Assembly: GCA_003574785.1 (NCBI GenBank)
Contig: QORU01000007.1
Coordinates: 1 to 64,000, forward strand
DNA from: Taklimakanibacter deserti
GTDB lineage: Bacteria > Pseudomonadota > Alphaproteobacteria > Rhizobiales > Aestuariivirgaceae
DNA length: 64,000 nt
Direction: 5' to 3'
The stretch's first letter is position 1, and every line of letters starts with the position of its first letter. Made by a program: the position numbers and the translations under genes. Below the pieces are notes generated by a model. It searched no databases. It was given only the letters and a program-made list of their open reading frames with translations, and was not told the origin of the DNA. Below are positions 54,364 to 61,878 of the stretch, one piece after another.

Positions 54364-55160
54364 TCGATTTGCATTGCCACATCTTGCCAGGTGTCGACGA
54401 CGGCGCCGGTGATCTTGCAACCGCTCTCGAAATGGCGGCCATGGCAGTGGCAGACGGAATAACCATCACGGCCTGTACCCCGCACATAATGCCTGGTGTC
54501 TATGATAATGAGGCGAACGCTGTTCGCGCGCGGGTCGATGAGCTCGCAAAGGCCTTGGCCGAAGCGGATGTGCCGCTCAAGCTGGTCGTGGGCTCGGACG
54601 CTCATATGAGACCGGACTTCACTGCGGCTCTCCATCGCGGCAGGATCCTCACGCTCAACGATTCCCGTTATGTCCTTTTCGAGCCTCCGCATCACGTGGC
54701 GCCGCCGCGGTTGGAAGAATGCCTCTTCAGCATTCAGATGGCGGGCTACGTCCCGGTCTTGACACATCCCGAGCGGCTGTCATGGATCGAAACGCGCTAC
54801 CCGCTGATCACCCATCTGGCGAGATCGGGTACCTGGATGCAGATAACCGCCGGCTCTCTGTCGGGGCGGTTTGGAAAGCGCCCGCAATACTGGGCGGAGC
54901 GCATGCTCAAGGACGGCCTGGTGCATGTCCTCGCCAGCGACGCCCACAATTGTACATCGCGCCCGCCGCTCCTCTCGCATGCATATGATTTGGCCGCTAC
55001 GGCGGTAGGCAGGGACGAGGCGGAGAACCTCTTGCATGTGCGCCCCGCCGCCATCCTCGACAACACCGATCCCGGCCTGCTGCCGGCGCCCGTGGCGATC
55101 ACCGAGACGCGCCCGCATACGCCCGTCTGGAAGCAAATCATCAACGCCGTCAGAGCCTGA
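54360..55160 (+). CDS. CpsB/CapC-type tyrosine phosphatase (PHP fold)
   Basis: Predicted 266 aa. MIDLHCHILPGVDDGA and ITACTPHIMPGVYDNE give the metal-binding histidines of the PHP fold; VLFEPPHHVAPPRLEE, VLTHPERLSWIE and VLASDAHNCTSRPP complete it. The Mn-dependent phosphatases CpsB/YwqE dephosphorylate the tyrosine tail of the BY-kinase and so set chain length and export. The substrate here would be the Tyr-rich tail of the kinase at 55972. Gram-negative loci usually carry a low-molecular-weight Wzb phosphatase instead. Confidence 0.9.
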   Translation: MIDLHCHILPGVDDGAGDLATALEMAAMAVADGITITACTPHIMPGVYDNEANAVRARVDELAKALAEADVPLKLVVGSDAHMRPDFTAALHRGRILTLNDSRYVLFEPPHHVAPPRLEECLFSIQMAGYVPVLTHPERLSWIETRYPLITHLARSGTWMQITAGSLSGRFGKRPQYWAERMLKDGLVHVLASDAHNCTSRPPLLSHAYDLAATAVGRDEAENLLHVRPAAILDNTDPGLLPAPVAITETRPHTPVWKQIINAVRA

Positions 55161-55176
55161 TCGGGGGAAGGACGCG

Positions 55177-55956
55177 ATGTTCCGCCGATCGATAATGGCT
55201 CTGATACTCCTCGTTCCGGTGCTGATCGGCTGCAGCGGCGGACCCAAGCTGGGCGATCCGCCGAGCGGCGGCGAGCGCATATCCCACCGGGACGAGAGGG
55301 GGCCAAAGGTCCTGGAAGGGTCGGCCAAGACCAGCGCCGAGGCGGTATTCGCCGGTACCGTCGCCACGGCGGCGGGAAAGAACGTCGTCCCTCCGCCGGA
55401 GGACTACAAGATTTCGCCTCTGGACGTCATCGAGATCTCGGTCTTTCAGGTCGATGAGCTGACCCGTACTGTTCAGGTCAACAACAACGGCCTTGTATCG
55501 ATGCCTCTCCTGGGCTCGGTCCAGGCCGGCGGAAAGACCACAACCGAACTGGCATCTACCATCGGAAGGAAACTCGGCGAAAAGTATCTCGAATCCCCTC
55601 AGGTTTCGGTCTTCGTCAAGGAATATACCAGCCAGCGCGTCACCGTTGACGGCGCGGTCAAGAAGCCGGGAATTTTCGCAACCACAGGCCGCCTGTCGCT
55701 GCTGCAGGCGGTGGCGCTGGCCGAGGGCCTGAACGATGTTGCCGATCCAAGCGGCATACTCGTCTTCCGCACCGTCGACAACAAGCGGATGGCCGCTCGT
55801 TTTGATCTTAACGCCATCCGGAGCGGAAAAGCCGACGATCCCCTGCTGAAAGCCGGTGATGTCGTCATGGTAGATGAGTCTTCGTCGCGCACGACCTTCC
55901 GGGACATCAAGTCGGCGCTCTCGATCCCAGGCCTGTTCAGCCTATTGCTCTTATGA
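55177..55956 (+). CDS. Polysaccharide export lipoprotein (Wza/OtnA-type, Poly_export + SLBB)
   Basis: Predicted 259 aa. The N-terminal lipobox is in IMALILLVPVLIGCSG. The export domain begins at DYKISPLDVIEISVFQVDEL; VSMPLLGSVQAGGKTTTELA and LGEKYLESPQVSVFVKEYTS are followed by an SLBB domain (QRVTVDGAVKKPGIFATTGR and SLLQAVALAEGL). It is shorter than E. coli Wza (one SLBB domain), as is common in alphaproteobacteria. It would form the outer-membrane channel. The C-terminus (IPGLFSLLLL) is hydrophobic. Confidence 0.9.
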   Translation: MFRRSIMALILLVPVLIGCSGGPKLGDPPSGGERISHRDERGPKVLEGSAKTSAEAVFAGTVATAAGKNVVPPPEDYKISPLDVIEISVFQVDELTRTVQVNNNGLVSMPLLGSVQAGGKTTTELASTIGRKLGEKYLESPQVSVFVKEYTSQRVTVDGAVKKPGIFATTGRLSLLQAVALAEGLNDVADPSGILVFRTVDNKRMAARFDLNAIRSGKADDPLLKAGDVVMVDESSSRTTFRDIKSALSIPGLFSLLLL

Positions 55957-55971
55957 GCCCAGCGAGATCCC

Positions 55972-58272
55972 ATGCTTCCGCGTAATCCGAACGCCCTGCC
56001 CGGACCTGACAAGGAAAACCACACACCGCCGGCGCTTGCGGCGGAACATGCGGTCGGCTATCCGCGCTACGGCTATAACGACTTCGCCGCCGATGCGGTC
56101 GACGGTGACGGCTTCGACCTGCGCAAATATCTGCGGGTGATCCTCAAGCACCGGTGGCTCATTCTGGGCATCACCGGCGTCTGCATTCTTGTCGGCATGG
56201 TCGCGACTTTTTTGATGACCCCGATATACCAGGCGACAGCGACACTGCAGATCGACCGGGAAGCGGCCGATGTCGTCCAGGTCGAGGGGCTGCAGACCAC
56301 CGAGAATCTGGGCGATCCCCAGTTCTATCAAACGCAGTATGAGCTATTGCAGAGCCGGACCCTGGCGGAAAAGACGGTCTCGAGCCTGGGCTTGGCGGAT
56401 GATCAGGCTTTCCTCGTCAAGCAAGGCCAGTCGCCGGTGGCCTGGGTCCGCTCGGTCGTCGCTTCCCTGCTCAACCCCTCTGCCGATACGAGTTCGGAGA
56501 TAGCCGACGCCGTCGACAGGCTGCAAAAAGACACCGTAGGCATTTTGCAGAATGGACTGGTCGTTACGCCGGTGCGCAATTCACGGCTTGTGCGGGTCTC
56601 GTTCAAGCATCCAAATGCCGCGGTCACCGAGCGTGTCGCCAACGGCGTTGCCGAAGCCTTCATCGCCGAAAACCTCGACCGCAAATACGATGCGACATCC
56701 TATGCCCGGAAATTCCTCGAAGAGAGGCTGCAACAGCTCAAGATCAAGCTCGAAGAGTCGGAAGCGCAGCTCGTGGCCTATGCCATGCAGCAAGGCATCA
56801 TCAATCTCGACGACCGGCAGAGCCTTAAGGGCAGTGATCTCGCCCTGATCAACACCAAGCTTCTGGAAGCCCGCAACGATCGGATCCGGCTGGAAGGCAT
56901 GTGGAAGCAGGCCCAGACTACCAAGGGCTTTGGCCTCACCCAGATCATGGACAATCCGACGATCCAAGAGAACCGGAAGCTCCGGGCGGAACTCGCAGCC
57001 CAGTATCAGCAGAAGCTCGGCCTGTACAAACCGGCTTTCCCGGCGATGGTCCGCCTCAGAGCTCAGATCAAGGAGCTCGACGCGCAGGCTCAAGAAGCCA
57101 TAAATGCCATCAAGCTATCCATCAAAGCCCAATATGACGCCGCCAAGACCGAAGAGGCCATGCTCGCGCAACAGGTCGACTCGACCAAGGCGGATGTCCT
57201 CGACCAGCGCAGCCGGAGCATCAAGTACAACATCCTTCAGCGCGAGGTCGATACCAACCGGACGCTGTATGACGGCCTGCTTCAGCGCTACAAGGAAATC
57301 GGCATCGCCGGCGGCGTCGGAACGAACAATATCTCGGTCGTCGATCGGGCACAGCCCCCCACGGTCCCGTCATCGCCGAAGCTTTCATTCAACATCCTGG
57401 TCAGTCTCCTTGCCGGAGCCGTGCTCGGCGTCGCGAGCGCGTTCGGCCTCGAATACATGGACGACACCTTCAAGTCGCCGGAGGACGTCGAAAGCAGCCT
57501 GGCAATGCCGGTGATCGGCATCATACCGCGTCCGGCGCAAGGCGTTGCCATTGCCGATGCGCTGAACGACGCCCGCTCGGGCGTTTCGGAAGCGTACAGA
57601 TCGCTGCGCACGGCACTCCAGTTCTCGACCGCGGAAGGCGTGCCCAAGACGCTCCTGATCACCAGCTCGCGCCCCTCGGAAGGCAAGAGCACGACCGCGG
57701 CCAGCCTGGCGAAAGCATTCACCCAGATCGGGATGAAGGTGCTGATCATCGACGCCGATCTCAGGAATCCCTCGCTGCACAAGGAATTCAAATGCTCCAA
57801 CGAGGTGGGCCTCAGCAATTATCTTGCCGGCGCCAAGCTCCCGCAGGAGGTCGCGCAGGAGACAACCGTCAAGGATCTGACATTCATTTCGTCAGGTCCC
57901 CTTCCCCCGAACCCTGCTGAGCTTCTAGCCGGTGCCAGGCTCGTGTCGCTGTTGAGCCTCGCTTCCGAAAGCTTCGATCTGGTGCTGGTCGACGGTCCGC
58001 CCATCATGGGCCTTGCCGACGCGCCATTGCTGGCCAGCAACGTTTCCGGGACGCTCCTGGTGGTGGCGGCAAACGAGACCAGGCGGGAAGCGGCAAAGGT
58101 CGCCGTGAAGCGGCTGCAATTTGCGCGCGCCCCCATAGTGGGCGCACTCTTGAGCAAGTTCGACATGAAGCAAGTCGGCTACGGCTACGGCTATACCTAT
58201 GGCGGCTATGACTATCAGAGCCGCGATGAGAGCGATGCGCCGAGACTTGCGGTCAAGAACGCAGCGGAATAA
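55972..58272 (+). CDS. wzc: Wzc-type polysaccharide co-polymerase with BY-kinase domain
   Basis: Predicted 766 aa. The first membrane segment is near residues 60-80 (WLILGITGVCILVGMVATFL); then the Wzz domain and a long periplasmic coiled coil, and the second segment at about 475-495 (FNILVSLLAGAVLG). The cytosolic BY-kinase domain has FGLEYMDDTFKSPEDVE, Walker A SSRPSEGKST (K ~572), Walker A' LIIDADLRNPSLH and LVDGPPIMGL. The C-terminal tail is a tyrosine cluster (GYGYGYTYGGYDYQSRDE), the autophosphorylation site. It controls chain length and couples to the export lipoprotein and the phosphatase. Confidence 0.95.
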   Translation: MLPRNPNALPGPDKENHTPPALAAEHAVGYPRYGYNDFAADAVDGDGFDLRKYLRVILKHRWLILGITGVCILVGMVATFLMTPIYQATATLQIDREAADVVQVEGLQTTENLGDPQFYQTQYELLQSRTLAEKTVSSLGLADDQAFLVKQGQSPVAWVRSVVASLLNPSADTSSEIADAVDRLQKDTVGILQNGLVVTPVRNSRLVRVSFKHPNAAVTERVANGVAEAFIAENLDRKYDATSYARKFLEERLQQLKIKLEESEAQLVAYAMQQGIINLDDRQSLKGSDLALINTKLLEARNDRIRLEGMWKQAQTTKGFGLTQIMDNPTIQENRKLRAELAAQYQQKLGLYKPAFPAMVRLRAQIKELDAQAQEAINAIKLSIKAQYDAAKTEEAMLAQQVDSTKADVLDQRSRSIKYNILQREVDTNRTLYDGLLQRYKEIGIAGGVGTNNISVVDRAQPPTVPSSPKLSFNILVSLLAGAVLGVASAFGLEYMDDTFKSPEDVESSLAMPVIGIIPRPAQGVAIADALNDARSGVSEAYRSLRTALQFSTAEGVPKTLLITSSRPSEGKSTTAASLAKAFTQIGMKVLIIDADLRNPSLHKEFKCSNEVGLSNYLAGAKLPQEVAQETTVKDLTFISSGPLPPNPAELLAGARLVSLLSLASESFDLVLVDGPPIMGLADAPLLASNVSGTLLVVAANETRREAAKVAVKRLQFARAPIVGALLSKFDMKQVGYGYGYTYGGYDYQSRDESDAPRLAVKNAAE

Positions 58273-58277
58273 GCGCC

Positions 58278-58952
58278 TTGAGCAAGCGACCGGCCATCGA
58301 GATCGCGCTTGATCTGCGGGAGATGCCTTCCCTTGCCAAGACCGTCCGCAAGCGGCCACTGCCGCCGGAAGTGATGCCCCTGTTGCGCGTCGCCGCTGGA
58401 TCGTCCCAGCACACGCAGGAGTTCGCAGGCAAATATCGACGCTCCGAAGCTCACATTCGTGAGGCATGCATCTTCTTCCTGCAACAGGCGATGCTGTTTT
58501 CCGGCGCAGACAACTATCGCACCCTTGGGCTTGCGCCTGGCGCCCCCGCGGAGCAGGTGCGAGAACATCGCCGATGGCTCTTGATGTGGCTTCACCCCGA
58601 CCGCAACATGGACAAATGGGAAAGCGCGCTTTTTGACAAGGTCGTAGCCGCGGCGAATGCCATCAACGGCGGCTCCCCCACCTCCGCCACCGTCAAGCAA
58701 GTCGGCAGGCGACGGCATCGCGGCATGCGCGCGCCGCGTGCGCCGAAGCGGTCGCAAGCCAATGCGCAGAGCGTGATGAAACGACCGCAGGCCGCTTCCT
58801 GGCCGAGCATGCAGGTCAAGCCACTCATCCTCTTGCTGCTGGCGGCGACGGCCTTTCTCCTTAGCGTCGCAACCGTCATCAGCGTTCTCGCTGCCGAAGC
58901 CGGGCATGGCGTCCGCATTGACCCTATGACGGCGATCTCAGGGGCTTTTTGA
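58278..58952 (+). CDS. Membrane-anchored J-domain protein of the polysaccharide operon
   Basis: Predicted 224 aa from a TTG five bases after the kinase stop. The J-domain-like segment at about 75-130 contains NYRTLGLAPGAPAEQVREH and the HPD tripeptide in LLMWLHPDRNMDKWE. A basic linker (GRRRHRGMRAPRAPKRS) and one C-terminal membrane helix (LILLLLAATAFLLSVATVIS) follow. The N-terminal 70 residues contain RKRPLPPEVMPLLRVAAGS. The J domain would recruit DnaK to the membrane, perhaps for assembly of the export complex; this is inference. TTG starts are used by this gene and the next. Confidence 0.75.
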   Translation: MSKRPAIEIALDLREMPSLAKTVRKRPLPPEVMPLLRVAAGSSQHTQEFAGKYRRSEAHIREACIFFLQQAMLFSGADNYRTLGLAPGAPAEQVREHRRWLLMWLHPDRNMDKWESALFDKVVAAANAINGGSPTSATVKQVGRRRHRGMRAPRAPKRSQANAQSVMKRPQAASWPSMQVKPLILLLLAATAFLLSVATVISVLAAEAGHGVRIDPMTAISGAF

Positions 58953-58953
58953 C

Positions 58954-60189
58954 TTGAACAGATCCACGAGCAAGCATGCCGCCCTGTCCGCCGTGGCCGT
59001 GATGCTCATCATAGCCGCGGCGGCGATGGTCTCATTCGACGCGTCGAACCTCGACATCGCCCGCCCGCCTTCTCTTGAGAAGCTCGTCCCCAGCGTAGCT
59101 TCGACCCAAGCATCGCCACCGCCCGATGCGCCCGGCGACTGGCAATCCAACGTGGCAAGCTTCATCGCCGACCCGCTGAATCGCTATGCCGTCTATCTGC
59201 TGGGGCGGACTTCCAGCGGCGGTAGCACTGCCGCCGACTATGCGCGCCTCCTGTCGCTTGCAGCCGATCGGTCCCGAAGAGATGTCGAAATACAAGCGAT
59301 GGCGGTCGACCGGTTCCTCGCCGAAGACAGCTTCCCGCAGGCGCTCGAGCGCCTGGACGGACTGATCCGGTCCAATCCGGCCCGGCGCACCAGACTATTC
59401 GACGCCCTTCTCGATTTGGCCCAGAACGCCGGAAACAGGCGTGTCCTGGTCGACCTCTTGGCCCAGGCCCCCTCCTGGCGAAAGGACTTCTTGACCTATA
59501 TGCCTCGCTCGGCCGCCTCGGCGCAAAATGCGTCGATGCTCATGACCGAGCTCAGGTCCACCAGATCTCCGCCTCAGTCCTCCGAGCTCGCGCCCTTCAT
59601 CAGCAAGCTGATTGAGGGTGGCGCCATCGATCAGGCTTATTCTTTCTGGCTCAATGCGCTGACCGAGGCGCAGCTCGAGCGTGCCGGCAATATCTACAAT
59701 GGTGATTTCGAAGCCGAGCTCGCGCAGCTCGGACCGTTCGATTGGGTCGTCGTGCCGACAAGGAACGTGGTCGCCCGCACCGTCCGCAACACCTCTGCCG
59801 ATCGAGGCACCGTGCTGGAACTCTACTTTGCGGGTTCAGAGATACTGTACAGAAACATCCATCAGCGGTTGATGCTGCCGCCCGGACGCTACAGCCTGAC
59901 CGGCGCCTACCGGGCCAACAATCTCGAGAACGATCGCGGCTTTGTCTGGCGGCTCTACTGCAATGCCGCCGGACAACAGATGATGGGAGAAAGTCCCGCG
60001 ATGAAGGGGACACGGGACTGGGGTCCGTTCGTCATCGACTTCACCATTCCGGACGCGGGCTGCACGTCGCAGATATTGCGGCTCGAGCTCAATGCCCGTG
60101 CCAAGCTCGATCTCAGGGTGCGGGGGATTCTGAGATTCGACGATCTCAAAATAGACCGTCAGGAAACGGACAGCCGGCAGGAAGGCTGA
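58954..60189 (+). CDS. Exported accessory protein with helical repeats and a C-terminal beta domain
   Basis: Predicted 411 aa, TTG start at 58954. A signal or anchor helix (HAALSAVAVMLIIAAAAMVS) is followed by a proline-rich linker, a helical TPR-like section (~90-230: LLSLAADRSRRDVEIQAMAV, FPQALERLDGLIRSNPARRT), and a C-terminal beta-sandwich-like domain (NIYNGDFEAELAQLGPFDW, RGTVLELYFAGSEI, LPPGRYSLTGAYRANN), the layout of a carbohydrate-binding jelly roll. I know similar proteins only as hypothetical members of polysaccharide loci. A periplasmic role in polysaccharide handling is likely but unproven. It is the last gene of the cluster. Confidence 0.7.
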   Translation: MNRSTSKHAALSAVAVMLIIAAAAMVSFDASNLDIARPPSLEKLVPSVASTQASPPPDAPGDWQSNVASFIADPLNRYAVYLLGRTSSGGSTAADYARLLSLAADRSRRDVEIQAMAVDRFLAEDSFPQALERLDGLIRSNPARRTRLFDALLDLAQNAGNRRVLVDLLAQAPSWRKDFLTYMPRSAASAQNASMLMTELRSTRSPPQSSELAPFISKLIEGGAIDQAYSFWLNALTEAQLERAGNIYNGDFEAELAQLGPFDWVVVPTRNVVARTVRNTSADRGTVLELYFAGSEILYRNIHQRLMLPPGRYSLTGAYRANNLENDRGFVWRLYCNAAGQQMMGESPAMKGTRDWGPFVIDFTIPDAGCTSQILRLELNARAKLDLRVRGILRFDDLKIDRQETDSRQEG

Positions 60190-60213
60190 GCAGCCGCGCC
60201 ATTGCAAATGAAA

Positions 60214-60239
60214 CTGCGCGGCTCCGGAGAGCCGCGCAG
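60214..60239. terminator. Bidirectional terminator hairpin, twin of the one at 26728
   Basis: A perfect 11-bp stem CTGCGCGGCTC / GAGCCGCGCAG with loop CGGA. It lies between two convergent genes (stops at 60189 and 60273) and can serve both. It shares the core CTGCGCGGCTC with the terminator at 26728-26761, after the paralogous Gly-rich gene. Confidence 0.75.
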
Positions 60240-60272
60240 CACCGTCCCACTTTAGAGTCCGTCCTGCTTGCC

Positions 60273-61334
60273 TCAGAGGCCCGCGAGTTGCGCCAGGACG
60301 CGGCAGACCTGAACCGCTTCACGGTTGTAGGAGGCCGGGCTCATCAGCACCGAAGCGCACTTCCTCTTGAGCTGCCGGCGCTCGAAGGAGGAGAGGCCGG
60401 CAATTTCGTTGCTGATGCCGCCATTGTTGCCGGGTCCGCCAGGCCCGCCGGGACCACCAGGTCCGCCGGGACCACCAGGCCCGCCGGGACCACCAGGCCC
60501 GCCAGGCCCACCAGGGCCACGAGGACGACAGCTGCCAACGCAAGCGGCGATGGCGATGCCCTTGGTTCCGACCTTGGCTTTCGCCTTGACGTCGATTCCA
60601 AGAACGTTGGCCTTGACCTTGGCCTTCACGATGTTGCCGTACTTGTCGAGGACGACGGCACCGACCTTGGCTTTCGCCACGTTAAGAGCGTTGATCCTGG
60701 CCTTGAGGCCGACCAGGCTGTACTTGTTGGCAAGGCTCAAGGCGACTTTTCCGTTGATGCCATGCTTGCCGAGAAGCTGCAGCTTGACCGCGAGCGCCTC
60801 CTTGTTCTTGTTCTTGAGGCCCAAACCGATCTTGGCGACGCCGAGATTCACGCCAAGACCCTGGCCGTTGAAATTGTTGATGACGCCGCCGCCGGTGCTG
60901 CTGCTGCTGCCACCACCAATGCCGCCAAGGCCACTGCCAAGGCCGCCAAGGCTACTACCAAGGCCACCAATACCGCTTGTGCTGCTGGTGCCGCTGGTGC
61001 TGCTGGTGCCACCGCCGAGAGCGCCCGTCACACCACCGACTGCGCCCGTCACACCACCGACCACGCCGCCAACTGCGCCGCCAAGGCCACCGGTGCTGCT
61101 GCTCTGGCCGCCGCCGAGAGCACCAGTGACACCACCAACGACGCCGCCGACCGCACCGCCGACCGCACCGACAGCACCGCCAAGGGCGCCGCCGAGACCG
61201 CCGCCGCCACCGCTCTTACCGCCACCAAGACCGCCCAGCGCTCCGGCTCCGGCCGGTACGGCCATGCCGACCAGCGCAATTACCGAAACCGTCGCCGCCA
61301 GCATCCTAATCCTTCCTGCTATCGCCGTTTTCAT
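60273..61334 (-). CDS. Secreted Gly-rich collagen-like protein, paralogue B
   Basis: Predicted 353 aa; GAGGT precedes the ATG. Signal peptide: MLAATVSVIALVGMAVPAGA. Then long GG-rich repeats (LGGALGGAVGAVGG, VVGGVTGALGGG, many SSSTGG), a middle of Val/Lys-rich strands (VVLDKYGNIVKAKVKANVLG, DVKAKAKVG), a collagen-like (PGG)n run of about ten triplets, and the C-terminal domain (ISNEIAGLSSFERRQLKRKC, NREAVQVCRVLAQLAGL). Signal, order and C-terminal domain match paralogue A (26781-27683). One cysteine pair lies before the PGG run (ACVGSCRPR). Function unknown; a surface or matrix protein made together with the polysaccharide is the best inference. Confidence 0.8.
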   Translation of the reverse strand: MKTAIAGRIRMLAATVSVIALVGMAVPAGAGALGGLGGGKSGGGGGLGGALGGAVGAVGGAVGGVVGGVTGALGGGQSSSTGGLGGAVGGVVGGVTGAVGGVTGALGGGTSSTSGTSSTSGIGGLGSSLGGLGSGLGGIGGGSSSSTGGGVINNFNGQGLGVNLGVAKIGLGLKNKNKEALAVKLQLLGKHGINGKVALSLANKYSLVGLKARINALNVAKAKVGAVVLDKYGNIVKAKVKANVLGIDVKAKAKVGTKGIAIAACVGSCRPRGPGGPGGPGGPGGPGGPGGPGGPGGPGGPGNNGGISNEIAGLSSFERRQLKRKCASVLMSPASYNREAVQVCRVLAQLAGL

Positions 61335-61878
61335 AGGTCACCTCGCCGTTAAATATTAACCAGTGCCACGTCCATCATCATCATTGGTTTCAGACGCTGA
61401 GTTGACTATATGCGCATCTGAGGGGAAAACTATAGTTGGGTTAACTTACTATTAACAAATCTATATTTGCGCGTATTTGCGTTATATTTGGAGATTATTC
61501 TAAGTAAAATTCCACGATGCCGGATGCATTTCCTATCTCGAAAAACTGCCATCAATTTCGGGCCTGGAGAGCGCAAAAACGGGGACGAAATTCGCACTTC
61601 GCGAAACCGCTTTCGCCAAGTGGAATTCCACCTGTGCCAGATTGGACAGAAAAATTTGTGGGAATGACCGCCAAGCCTCCCGGGCGAGGGTGCCAAGAGG
61701 GGAAATTCTCTTTTTCCGGCGATGCGGGATCGATTTTTCCGCGCCGCGCTGCCGCAAATTCGTAGCGATTGGGTTTAAGGCGGCATGGCGAATTGATTCA
61801 AAATGTCGACAATTCGGTAACCCTAAACGGCTGAATTACGAAGATTTTTAATGATCGCGTTAAGGGACCGCGTCGGGC
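61335..61878. promoter_or_regulatory. AT-rich intergenic region right of the polysaccharide locus
   Basis: About 540 bases without a supported gene. It contains the promoter region of paralogue B. Visible elements are a CtrA-type box (61441-61455), three near-direct repeats of about 10 bases (TATATTTGCG, GTATTTGCGT, TATATTTGG, 61462-61490), and TTAAATATTAA (61349-61360) just before the start codon. Between about 61500 and 61878 there is only low-complexity sequence. Confidence 0.5.
61441..61455 (-). promoter_or_regulatory. CtrA-type binding box TTAA-N7-TTAA
   Basis: The sequence TTAACTTACTATTAAC contains TTAA, seven bases and TTAA exactly, the consensus of the alphaproteobacterial cell-cycle regulator CtrA, and it ends in C as in the fuller consensus. 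It lies 107 bases upstream of the ATG of paralogue B. The site is nearly symmetric, so the strand is nominal. Confidence 0.5.

Noticed and set aside
60420..60530. Regular short repeats that might suggest a CRISPR-like array
   Set aside because: They are 9-base (PGG) codon repeats without spacers, inside a coding region.
60367..61359. 330-residue plus-strand Pro-rich open frame
   Set aside because: It is the complement of the Gly-rich repeats of paralogue B; Pro/Gly complementarity explains it.
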